Shown in pieces: positions 49,525 through 61,787 of a DNA stretch of 64,000 nucleotides (its first letter is position 1; each line of letters starts with the position of its first letter). The position numbers and the translations under genes were made by a program. The stretch covers positions 88,611 through 152,610 of the forward strand of contig QJNS01000197.1 in assembly GCA_004154925.1 (NCBI GenBank), in the 5' to 3' direction. The stretch comes from Monosporascus cannonballus. Its lineage: Eukaryota; Ascomycota; Sordariomycetes; Xylariales. The notes below the pieces were generated by a model. The model saw only the letters and a program-made list of their open reading frames with translations. It had not been told where the DNA came from and did not search any database.

Positions 49525-52500
49525 ACAATCGCAGCAGAGAAAAGAGTAAGCTATGTAGGTCGAATTACGTAATGGCTCGACAAGATCTATCGTAAAACCC
49601 GTAAAGCGAGGTTCGATAGGATTTATCGTAAAGTCCGTAAAATCTAATTCGATAAGGTAAAAATATTAAATATAATACATTTATTAATTCTATAATTTAA
49701 ATTATATTAGCTTATAATATTTATTAATATTTATTATTTATAATAAAATTTTAATCTTTTCGTCGTTAAAATTTATAATACGTTATTATATTTATAATTT
49801 AAAAATTTACGATATTTTTATTAATATAAATTCGTACGATTAAAGTTTAATAATTTGTTAAATTACCTAACCGTTATACGTTATAAAATTTTATTTAGCA
49901 ATATTTTTAAACTTTAAATAATATCGTCGATATTAGGTTTACTAGCAAATATCCCGAATAGCCTATTTAGCAGGTCTTTGATAATTCGGATACTGGAATG
50001 GAATTCGAAAAGGAAAAGAAGTAACCTTGTTTTTTTCGCGAAAAAGTTTTTTAACGCCTAGATATTATAAATAAACGCATTTTTCAACTTAAAAAGGATA
50101 ATAATAATTTTATAACGTCTTTTTAAGCAGCCTATAAAAAGCTTAAAAAAAGGTTCCCGAAATCGGAAAATCCTTTTAAGCGAATTAAGTTATTTAGTTA
50201 AATTTTACCAAAGAATTAAAAAAGGATTTTAAACCTCTTAAATCAAAACGTTTTAACTCAGCTTTAATTAAGTTATAATTGTTTTTAATTTAATACCGAA
50301 TATATTTCGAGTATTTTCTTTTTCGATTAATTACGCTTATTATATGAATTAAATTTGCGGTTAAACGATTTATCGGAAACGCAAGTATTTGGTTAAAGCT
50401 CGTTATAAGAAAAAACGTTATTTTGCTAGTTAAAAAACGAAATCTAGAAATAGTACGAATATATAATAATTATAAATAATTTAAGTAAGTATTAACGAAA
50501 ACTTTCGGAATAATAAATAAAAAATAAAAACCGAAATATAAATTTAAAAATTACGATAAAAGAAATTAATATTTAATTACGGCAGTACGTGCGTTTAATA
50601 AATTCTTAAATTAAATTAAGGACACAAAATATTAATAGCTAAGTTTTTCGATAGCTTAAAAATATAAAAAAAGTGTTTTAAATTTAATCGGCTTAATTCT
50701 TTATCCGATTATATTATTATAGCAGTTAAAATCGACGATCGATAATATGTTCAGCGTATTAAAGATATTAAAAGAAAAAAAATAATAATAAACCCTTATA
50801 TACAGCCAATATTAATATTTTTAACGCAGTAATACTTTTTGCAATACCGAATTAAAACTTGTAAAGCTTAAAGTGATTTATAAAAAGAATTAAAGCTAAA
50901 CCAAATGTTTTAATTATAATAAAATAAGGTATAAGGCAATATGGTACAAGGTATTTAAAAAAAACTCTGTTAGGATAATTGGAAACCTGTATCTAAAGGA
51001 TAACTTAAAAAAATTAAAAGAACAGAAATAAATCTATTAACATAATTCAGCTTAAGTAAATACCGGGCACTCTATGGCGAAAAGTCTAATAAGAGATGCG
51101 AAAAGTCAAAAAGTTGACCTAATAGATATTACGATTATAATAAGAAGAAGGATTATAAGGATAATTACGAAAATACTAGAATTGGACAGAAAAATCTATT
51201 CCGGAACCCCTGATCGGCACGGCAAAAATATATGCCATATATTGTCGACGACGGAAATATCTCGATTACAAAAAATAAAAACAGTATATATACGGGAAAA
51301 TTACCTGTATATATTATAATAGATTCAATTTTTTAAAACGAACGGAAAATAATAAAAACGATAAATAATAATATCGACACTTTTGATTAATAATTTTAGG
51401 AAATAATATTTATTAGTTGGCTAAAACAGAAAATTAACTCGAAAAAAAGTAATATCCGCAAGAAACCCATTTTTATTCTTATGAATAATATAACTATTAA
51501 ACGAAAAAAACTAATTTAGCATATAATAGAAAAACATTCTTAAAGAGTTATTATAAATCTTTATTTTTAATTAATATTTATTATAAACCCTTATAAAAAG
51601 CTATTAAAAAATAAGTCAATTTATAAGAAAACTTTATAACGATAGTTAGTACGACGTATAATGGAATGCGGTCGAAACTATAAAAAATAATTTACTTAAT
51701 AAAAGAATTTATAATAAAATTAAAAACAATTAATACAATTCGAAAGAACGATACGCCGATAGCAACGATAAATGTAACAGCTTAATGCGTTATATATAGA
51801 AATATAAATAGGGTTTAACAAATTTAAATAAGAATTAAAAGAAAAAGGTTTTTTGTAAAAAAGCTACAAAATAACGAAACCTAAAAAATTAAAAGAAATT
51901 TCCAAAAAGCGCTTTAAACGCGGCGATAAGAATCGTTAATAACTTTATTACTTTAAATATACGAATTAGAACGTATTAATATACCGTAATAATAAATTAC
52001 AAAACTTTAAGCGAAAATTATATTATACTAAATATAGTTAATAAATTCAGATTGCTATGGAGATATAAATTAAAACTCTATATAATTACAAATATCGAAA
52101 GTTAGGAATTCGTTTACGATAACAGGAAAATTATATGCAAAATTTATTATTTCGAGATTTTTATCTAAAGACGATATTAGATAGTTAATTTCGATATCGT
52201 TCCGTTTGAAAATTACGATATAATTTTAAGATTACTATGGATACGCTAGTACGAAATTTTGATTAATAAAAAGATTAGCCAGGTAAGGTTTGCCTTATAT
52301 TTCGTTAATAAGCTAAAAAGAAAAAAACGCAGATTTTAATATTCGATTGAAAATAGTACCAAATATAGATATAAGAATACGACAGAAACCTTATTACTTA
52401 AAAAGATAAAACATAAAAAACAAAATAGATATTAAAGAAAAATACAACGTATCGTTATTATTATTAAAGCAAAATTAAGGCAATTAAATACTAACTTAAA

Positions 52501-55500
52501 ATAACAGCTCTTAAGATTAAAAAATCTTATTAATATATTACTATAATATTATCGACATAAGTAATTTTTTATAAAAGAACGTAATACGAAATTATTAAAA
52601 TATAGCGAATAAAATTATAAAATAGGTTTTAAGAAAGGATTTTCGACGAAGTTTTACCTTATTTATAACCTTAACGGGAACGAATTGCGCGCTTTCAAAG
52701 AATATCTAGAAAATCGATTTTAAAAGAGATAAATTCGATTTTCGAAATTACTAGTACGTTATTTAATGTTTTTCGTACTTAAAAAAATGGAAAATTGCGA
52801 TTTATAGTTAATTATCGACAATTAAACGATATTATTATTAAAAATCGAATATTACTACACTTAATCACAGAAATAAAAACCCGACTTTACGGAACTAAAT
52901 AATTTATAGTATTTATTCTGAAAGATAAATATAATTTTATTAGAATTAAAGAAAAATACGAATAAAAAATAGATTTTAGAATAAAATACGGATTATTTGA
53001 GTACTTGATTATATTAATAGAATTTTCAAACGTACTAGTAATTTTCTAACGAATAATTAATTATATATTACGAAAATACCTCGATATTTTCCTCGTTTGT
53101 TATTTGGATAATATTCTTATTTTTTCAAAAATAGAAAAATTATATATATAAAATACGTTTACAAAATTTTTTAAGCTTTACAAAATGCAAAACTGCTTGT
53201 TAATACAGAAAAAAAAGTTAATTTTACGTATCGAAAATAAAATATTTAGAATATATTATTATGCCAGAATATATTAAAATGGACCTTAAGAAAATTATTA
53301 CAACTACGAAATAATTAACGCCAATTATAGTGAAAAAAGTAAAAGTATTTTTTAATGTCGCTAATTATTATAAAAAGTTTATTTAAAATTTCGATAAAAT
53401 AATTATACCCTTATTTAACTTTACGAAAAAAAGTTTAAATAAACGCTCGAAAAGAAAAAGATCATTTTAGAAATTAAGAATATAACTATTAATAAGCTAA
53501 TATTAATTATATACGATTTAGTACGCTTTATCGAACTAAAACCGATATTTCGAATTACGTATTAGGCGTAATAATTGGATAACGTAATATTTAAAACGAA
53601 TTATATCTTATTATATTCTTTTTATATAAATGAAAGGGAGACGAATTTAATCGTGATATTGCAAATAATGAATTTATGGCTATTATTATAGCTTTCTAAA
53701 AGTTTAAATATCTTTTAAAAAGAAATTTGTACCAGATTAAGGCTTATACGAATTATTAAAATTTTACCAGTTTTATTACGATCAGGGAACTTATAGAACG
53801 ATAATTTTATTATACGGAGAAATTAGCGAAGTTCGATTTCGTTATTATCTATAAAAAAAACTTAGAAAATAGCAGAATTAATGCTTTAAATAAGCGACCA
53901 AACTTCGAAAAACAATTAGTTAAAATTAGCTATATAATTTTTAATATTATTATTAAAGAATATTTACGTTCGCGATAAATTACGATAATTAGGGTAATAC
54001 CTTTTAATATATATCAAAAAATATAATAGTATAACGATAATTTTACAAAAACTCAAAAAACAAACAAAATACAAAGTTTAGCAAAATATTAAAAGGACTT
54101 GGTACGAAAAATACATAAATATTAGTTATATATATACCTCAAGATTTAAAAACCCTGAAAACGGTTTCGACGTACAAATTCCTTCTTTAGAATAAAATTA
54201 ATAATATAGAAAATTATACAATAATGCGATATTTGCGTTAGAACAAAAGCTTAACGACATAAGCTATATAGAAAATTACAGCTATTATTAGTTGCAAAAC
54301 GACTATAGTATTTAATTATATCCGACTTTATTACTAAATTTTTTATATTAATGATCTAATTATAAAAATATACTATAATAATACCTTTATAATCGTCGAT
54401 TGATTTACGAAATTTTGCTATTTCTTATTATATTATAAAAATATAAAAGCCGAATAAATGGTATATATTTTCTCTAAATACAATTTTAATATATACGAAT
54501 TATTAATAAAAATGATTTTAAATAAAAAATTCATATTTGCATCTAAGTTTTGATAAGGTCTTATAATACAAATCGGCTTAAATTACAAATTATTAAACAT
54601 ATTTATACTTTAAAAAAATTAAATAAATAAAACGAATAAATTAAATTTGGAAGTTTATTTACAATATTATATTAATTACGAATAAAATAATTAGGTCAGA
54701 AAATTATCAGTTATATAATTAATTTATAATACCAGCTATTATAAAAATATGTAAATAATACCTACAAAATAAAAATTTGTTTTTATATTTAAGATTTATA
54801 AAAAAATACGTGATAACAAATTATTTAATATTAAAGTAATTTTTATATCGAAATAAATACGATAATTATATTAAAAGATAAAATTAAATTAGAATTCGTA
54901 AGATATTAAATAAATATGTATTATAATTTTAAAAAATTAAACAGATTAACTTTCGAAAAACGAAAAATAATTTATTTCTTTACCAAAACTATTTAAACAA
55001 ACCGACGTAGCAAAAAATTCGATTTTAAATATATTAATCCATGTAAAATTATCCAAAAACTTTTTAAAAATAATTACTAATTAAAATTCCTACCAAAAGT
55101 TGAACTTTGTTTAATTTTTTAGGTTTTTTATTCGAATTAATAATAGATATAATTAAAGTACATATGGCATAAAACGATATGGAAATAAAAAACGAACGAT
55201 TATATAAGGTGGAGAAAATATTCGACATAAAAAAATAAAACGGATTTATTTCGTATCTAATTAAGCGGAAAAAGTATCCGAATTTCGAAAATATCTGGAA
55301 ACTTATTAAAAATTTTATTGGCGCCCAGCGTTTATTAAAGAACTTTTATTAATAACGCCGAGGTCGGCAAGGTTAAAGGTCCTTTAGTTAATAGACGACC
55401 AGTCGGTGAACCTAAAAGTGAACTAGTCGAAGAAAGACGCGGCCTTTGTCGATATAGCCTTGGCGGCCTCCAGTTCGGCCTATTTTTCTTAACGTTCCAA

Positions 55501-56342
55501 TTTATCTAACTTCTTTAAAGACTGGAGACCTCGAGATAATATGCATATTATACGATTGGCTTATAATTTTTTGGTTTTCGAAAACGGCGAACCTTAACTT
55601 ATTTCTATTTTGCTTCTTTTTTAGCCTTTTTAAATTCCGTTTTATTTTAAAGTAATTAAAAACGACCTTTTTAAATTAAAAACTAAAAAGGTCGTTAATG
55701 TCGCAAGAATCTTAGTTTCTCGTTACATATTTTTCGTATCGGAAAAATCAGACCAAAAATATAATAAGATAATAAATTACGATAAGTATAAAATTAATAT
55801 ATAGACATATTTGTAATACGAAAAATGATAAATTTAAGTAAGTAATTTCGTTTTTCTTATTTTTTAACCGTTTTTTCGATAGGACCCGATATAATGGCAA
55901 AGGAAAACTTATAAGAAAAAAAATCTTCGAAACAAAAGTTGTAAAAAAGAAAAATTATATTATAATCTAATAGGTGGCAGCCTCGGAAACGGTTGTAACA
56001 GAAAAAAGTATAAGCTATATGGATCTAATTACGTAATAGCTCGACAGAATCTATCGTAAAGCCCGTAAAGCCAGGTTCGACAGGATTTATCATAAAGCCT
56101 ATAAAACCAGATTCGAGAAAATAATAAAAATAAATACAATATGTTTATTAATTTTATATTTTAAATAATATTAATTTATAATATTTATAAATATTTTTTA
56201 TTTATAATATAATTTTAGTATTTGTGGTACTAAAAGATATAATATATTATTATACTTATTATCTAAAATTCTATAATATTTCTCTTAATATAAACCCATA
56301 CAACTAAGGTTTAATAATTGGTTAAACCGCTTAGCCGTAATA
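49525..56342 (+). mobile_element. Ty3/gypsy element F, nearly full length
   Basis: The left LTR is about 49525-49878 (its first bases lost or replaced) and the right LTR 55958-56342. Gag starts near 49940 with the same N-terminus as C and D (here TSKYPE-PI-QVFDNSDTGMEF). RT is at about 52800-53300 with motif YLDN at 53101-53112 (second Asp changed to Asn). The chromodomain region is near 55210-55350. On the minus strand at 55350-55600 the tail of the antisense frame is readable (for example AELEAAKAISTKAASFFD), but its cysteine part was not found. RIP-type stops are dense throughout. The target duplication cannot be tested because the left end is damaged. Confidence 0.8.
55958..56342 (+). repeat. 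3' LTR of element F
   Basis: It starts TATTATAATCTAATAGGTGG and ends near AGCCGTAATA. It contains CTCGGAAACGGTTGTAACAG and two roughly 36-base units around AATCTATCGTAAAGCCCG, matching the 5' LTR of element B at 33310-33443 in reverse. Confidence 0.8.
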
Positions 56343-57050
56343 TATGTCGTTTATTTTAATAAAATTTCGTTAAATATACAATACATAATCAAAATATTTA
56401 GCTATATAGCAGCTAATTTGCTTTTACTATATATATATACATTGTAGTAATTTGTTAAATAAAGATTTAAGTTTAAACACTAATAACATTTTAACCCTTT
56501 TTTAGTATATCAAAATAAGAGTTTTAGCATATTATAAATAAGAAAAAGCTTTAATTTAATGTAAAAACAGCTATTAATATATTATTTTAACGTTATAATC
56601 AGGCGAAAATAACAATAATCTAAAATATATATAAAGTTTACAAATTATAAAAATAGTTTATAAAAATTATAGGTCTATTTATAAAGAAAATAAATTATGC
56701 TATATACGAAACTAATTAGAAATGTAATAAAAGTTATACTAAAACATATATTTGTAATATATATTATAATTTGATATATAATTTACTAGATATATTAAGT
56801 CTATATCGTTATTATATTATAAAAATATGTATTAATTAGAACTTAAAGTATACGTAATGTTGCAATAAATGAACACCTCTGAATCTTGTATTAAATTTCT
56901 TAATTTCTTAATTTTTGCGAGTTTTCGTATCACCTGGAATTGAGCGATAGGGACTCTTGATATGCGATCTATTCTGCGGACCGCCTGCCAGGCAACGAAA
57001 AATGTATGGGTATAATACGTGAGGCTACCGCGTCGCCGCGGCAAGCATAA
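56343..57050. other. Transition from AT-rich DNA to the second gene island
   Basis: 56343-56830 is AT-rich and CpG-poor. From about 56900 GC content becomes normal. No gene could be supported. Confidence 0.5.
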
Positions 57051-57052
57051 TA

Positions 57053-57328
57053 TGCCCTCGTTTTAATAGCGTGAACCGTACGTCGACTATATGTCAACCA
57101 TGCGCCACCGGCGGGGAGGCTTGGCCCTCCCCGCAGTTTTGTTAGCCATGTCGACGGTCCAAATATGGGGACATGCCAGGTGGCGGTAATATTGCGGCAG
57201 GTGTTGCCAATACCTTCCTATTTGGGACGCGCCAAGACTTATCCTAAGGGAAAAGAAATTTTGGACACAATAACCCTCGTTCACTACGTTCGCAAGCTCA
57301 CTACGTTAAAACGAGAGCACCTATGCAG
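57053..57328. repeat. Possible DNA-transposon relic with inverted ends
   Basis: CCCTCGTTTTAATAGCGTGA (57055-57074) is repeated in inverse orientation near the other side as TTCACTACGTTCGCAAGCTC and CACTACGTTAAAACGAGAG (to 57321). Between them are GC-rich stretches without a clear gene; a minus-strand frame (57087-57284) is open but unrecognised. About 270 bases in size. It could be a MITE or a solo end of a larger element. Confidence 0.35.
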
Positions 57329-57616
57329 CTATGCAACTGTGATTGTACTATGTCAGCATCTGCACTGCCTGGAGCTGTACCTAGCCTGTTTAGGCGGATA
57401 AAGATCCACTTATGTAAGTAGGCGCATATACATACATACGTACCTTTTACTCTTTCTCTGTACGGAACGGGTACTTGCATTTATTACAGGAGAAATCCTG
57501 AACGCATTTTTACACAAGAACAACTGAAGGGTGGAAAGCCGAATCCCTTCTTCATAACCCCCGGTCTGCGCGACGAGAAGCCCACCCAGTCCTTATTCCC
57601 TCAACGTCTACATATC

Positions 57617-59081
57617 ATGGCAGGCAATGACGACATCGACTTGTATGGTTCGTGTGCTTGAGTGTCCGCAAAGTTCTACTATGTAAATACGAAAGTGCTA
57701 TGCGCCATCGTGAAGCTGACACTCCCGCCTTGGCTCAGAGCTCCTCGGCGTCGACAAGTCAGCGAGTGCGAATGACATAAAGAAGGCGTACCGGAAGGTA
57801 ACAGGCATCTTTTCTGTTTCTGACGTAATTCTTCTTAAAGCACGCTGGCTAACCCTTGCGTCTACTAGCTTGCCCTTCTACATCACCCAGATAAGGTCTC
57901 CGAGGACCAGAGAGAGGAGGCTGAGGCTAAGTTCAAGGCCATAACTCAAGCCTACGAGATCCTCCGCGATGAAGACAAGCGTGCACTCTACGACGAACAT
58001 GGCATGGCCGCCTTTGATCCAAGCAGAGGAGGCGGCATGGGCCCCGAGGTCGACATCAACGACATCCTGTCACAGATGTTCGGCATGGGTATGGGCATGG
58101 GAGGAGGTCCAGGTCCCAGGAGACCCAGGCGCGGTCCCGATGAGGAGTCCAAATACACCGTCACGCTGGAGGATCTTTACAAAGGGAAGACAGTCAAGTT
58201 CGCCGCCAACAAGGAGATTATTTGTCCCACATGCAAAGGTTCCGGCGGTAAGGAGAAGGTGAAGCCCCAGCAGTGCGATCGCTGCAAGGGCGGTGGTTTT
58301 GTCGAGGTCTTCCGCCAGATGGGCCCTGGTCTGGTACACCGAGACACCGCTAAGTGCGACAGATGTCAGGGTACCGGCAACTACTACAAGGAGAAGGAGC
58401 GCTGTAAAAAGTGCAAGGGAAAGCGGACCATCTCGGAGATGAAGCCGCTCGAGATATACATCCCCCGCGGCGCCCGCCAGGGCGAGCGTATCGTGCTGGA
58501 GGGCGAGGCTGATCAGTTTCCCGACCAGACCCCTGGTGACCTGGTATTCGTACTAGATGAAGCGCCCCACGACGTCTTCAACCGAATTGGTAACGACCTC
58601 TCAGCCGACTTAGAAATTACGCTTGCCGAAGCCCTTTGCGGGTTCTCCCGTGTCGTCCTAAGGCATCTCGATGGCCGCGGTATCCACATCAATCACCCTC
58701 GAGGCAAGATCCTCCGGCCGGGCCAGACGCTCAAGGTCCAGGGAGAGGGCATGCCGTTAAAGCGAGGCGAAGAGAAGGGTGACCTTTACCTAATCGTCAA
58801 GATTAACTTCCCCGAGGACGGCTGGCTCACCGACGATGTTGCATACGAGTCCCTGCAGAAGCTCCTTCCTGCTGCTGCGCCGGCCATCAGGGCAGACGAA
58901 GTAGATGAGGTACAATACAATGACGACGCGGACATCGAAGAGGTAAATTGCACGTGTCGTGGTCGTTCGAGAAGATGCTAACATTTATCAGATGGGGGCC
59001 AACTCCGGAGACCCGAGGTTCGGTGACGGCTGGGAGGACGAAGACGATGTTGGGGGACAGTCCCAATGTGCGCAGCAATAA
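57617..59081 (+). CDS. ydj1: Type I Hsp40 co-chaperone (DnaJ, Ydj1/Mas5 type) with CaaX box
   Basis: This co-chaperone stimulates Hsp70 ATPase and delivers unfolded clients, in the cytosol and at ER/mitochondrial surfaces. Four exons: 57617-57647, 57739-57797, 57869-58942 and 58992-59081; GT..AG introns of 91, 71 and 49 bases; 417 residues (Ydj1 has 409). The J domain starts MAGNDDIDLYELLGVDK with the HPD motif in LLHHPDKVSED. A Gly/Met-rich linker (GMGMGMGGGPGPRR) follows. Four CxxCxGxG-type zinc repeats lie at residues 149-216 (CPTCKGSG, CDRCKGGG, CDRCQGTG, CKKCKGKR). The two C-terminal beta domains come next, then an acidic tail ending CAQQ, a farnesylation signal on its own last exon. Skipping the last intron would lose the CaaX box. 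Confidence 0.96.
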
Positions 59082-61787
59082 GAGCGCTAGGGACGAAGCA
59101 TCAACCCAGTTTGGTTTATGACGCCGGTCGGCTAATGCCACCAAGCAAGAGGCAAGTTGTGCTTGCAAATAAAACAGATATCTTACCAGGTCCTTACGGA
59201 ATACGGCCTGCGTTAAGAAGGTGGGTAGGGATGCTACATTGGTCACCTCGAAATCGGATAGCGCACGTCTTAGACTTCCCCGGGGAGAGGTTGGGGGGTT
59301 GTTACCTATGTGGATCCCTTCATATGCAGTCGTAGGGTTGCAGCAGACGATGACGCTTACATAGATTAGGATGGATGGGGACACCGTTATAGCTGTTGAG
59401 GCGATATATTTTGCGAACCACTTCCCGCTGCGGGTAGATCCTCGGCTCTCCTGGTGTGGTTATGGGCGGACCGTAGGCCGCCGAATCTTCCTCTCTGGCT
59501 GATATGAAGATGTCCACCAAGTAGTATATGTTCTCCTAGTCACCCGTAGCCCGATATTGACTCTTCCACGGGTGTTTGACTTCAGGGCCCACTTAATAAA
59601 AATGGCGCGATAAGGGTGCGGACTTAAACCTCCTGAAGCTCAAGGCATTCCCAACGTTGCCAACCACCTAGCTTTCTCGAAACCGTAGAGGGACATCATT
59701 TATGCGATGCTCTGATACGGTTGGTTTACTTTTCCATTTCGTACCTGGGCAAATTTCGTTTTGCCTTAATATGTTGTATGACGTTTACCCCCGTCACTAT
59801 AGACAGCTAAAGCTATGGGCGCATATACGTCAAACCCTGGGCACCGTATACATTCTCGTGTCGAGCGTGTGTTTGGTAATCGGGGACTTTAGCAGAATAT
59901 CTGCTAACTCATGACCTCAGGATTCTGATCAGTCCGTCGCTTAACACGATGCCGTTCCAGGCACGCAGTTGACCCCACTCCTACGCACGGTTCTATGATT
60001 GAGACCATACCCCTAGCCAACGATAAAATTCAATGTCTCCAGCGCCGTCATTGGTGCTGGCGCTGGTATGGTGGTCACTTTCGGATACCAGATGACAGCT
60101 TGATGCGAAGAGCATAATCATTACGCAAGAAACCTAGAGGGTTAGGCCTTCGTACCGACAAGATGGGCCCGAACAGATTTTGTCCGGCAGTGATACCATG
60201 TGATAGGGCGGTAGTTATAAGTAGTGTGATTCAATCCCCAGAAAAATAGGCAATGAGCGGAGGCGCTCTTGGATGGCCTTTTGAGAGTGTCTGCAGTTCC
60301 GTTACAGGATACTTTGAGCAGCTGCGGGGTCTTAGTCGCGCCGTGATATATGATGAGTGTGCTGAACAAATCATCGAAGGAGACGTAGGTGCCCCATTCC
60401 CTTACATAAATACCCTATGGCAGAATAGTTACCCCAATAGGCAACCTGCACGGGACATACCCGGGCGCGGCTTCTGTGACACATCGAAGACACAGGCCTT
60501 CCAGGCTAGTCTTATGTGGCCAACAGGACAGCGGATTACAGGCACGGCTCACATTCGCAGGCTTCCCGTAGCTTGCTCCGGGTTCATATGATAGGGATTC
60601 CGCAGCAAGCGCACGAATGTATGGCATAAGCTAAATAGTAGCATGGGCTACATCTTCCATGGGCCGGGTGCTCTCACCCATCCTGCTTGTCACCCATATC
60701 GTGACATTAATAATATATAACAGGGTACGGACGAGGTTCAGAAGGGCCGCCGTTTCGAGTCATATAGCCGACTCCTTATCTGGTGTCACGAGCAATGGTT
60801 TGGATAACCCGGGACAAGAGAAGCGTCGAGTAGCAGAACCTGGCCACAAATGTCATGTTAGGCTCTTTATATATATCCCCTCCGACATCCCACGGACTAC
60901 ATTATGTTTTAAACAGTTATCAAGAATGGGGGCCCGAGGGCCACTCATCCTCGGCGGCGGCTTAGCCGACGTTCTTGACACCGACCGTCATGACTACTTA
61001 GGCAGATAACTCGTCAGGTACGGTGTCAAGAAGCGCCCTCGGGTTATATGGTCACAGGAAAAGTGTTCCGGTAATGTTTACAGCCCTCGGGAGCCTAGAG
61101 CAGGTGCCTGTGGTTGGCTAGCCACCTAACGAACCAACAGCCCACCTCTGTGGTCGGAAGGGTTCGTAGGGGAGCGAGGACGGGCTGCGTTGGTTTCATT
61201 CGCTATCGATACTCCCCCTTAACCTTTGACTTATCCGTTTATCTGTTCTCTTATTTACAAAACCCCACCGAGTGGAGACACCATGCTTCAACGCATCCTC
61301 CGCCGAGGTGACAGGCTGAAACAACGGAAGCAAGGTGAGCGCAGAAAACGTATGCATTGAATACGTGATGTATCACCAGCTTGAAGTGTGGATCTCTTCA
61401 AGGAAGTAGGGCCCGCCTTGGGAGGGACCGTGCTGAATATGAATGTGAAATACCTTACTCTAGTTGGGATCTCAGAGGACTGGTCGACGAAAGATGCTGC
61501 TGCCGTAACGCCGCCATCCCTAGGCCTCTTCTACCTCTTTTTCCGATCTCGCATAGTATTATGTAGTCCCCCACATTGCCGGTGCTCAGAAGGCTTATGA
61601 CGAGCAATTGCTTTGACTATGAAGTAAGTTGCTACCGCTATTGGGACTCTCGTTCGCACAGAGCTCCTCGAATGTCATTCGCTGTAATAGAATGTCACGA
61701 ATCTTACTCCATTCATGTCGCCTGGCCCGTCGTCGGTGATACCTATATAGTCAATGGTACTGGCCTATGGAGGTAGCATACTTGCAC
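59082..61787. other. 2.7 kb of GC-normal DNA without a supported gene
   Basis: It contains the 3' flank of ydj1 and the 3' flank of the NADH dehydrogenase gene, which converge here. Open frames of 60-116 codons occur on both strands but show no family motif. A possible small intron-containing gene begins with ACCATGC at 61284 (MLQRILRRGDRLKQRKQ, then GTGAGC), with an open frame at 61388-61600 (VDLFKEVGPALGGTVLNMNV). No splice joining the two parts without a stop was found. No tRNA was seen. Confidence 0.5.

Noticed and set aside
60253..61009. Frames of 112 and 116 codons between ydj1 and the NADH dehydrogenase gene
   Set aside because: They start without a convincing context, match no motif I know, and overlap similarly sized frames on the other strand.
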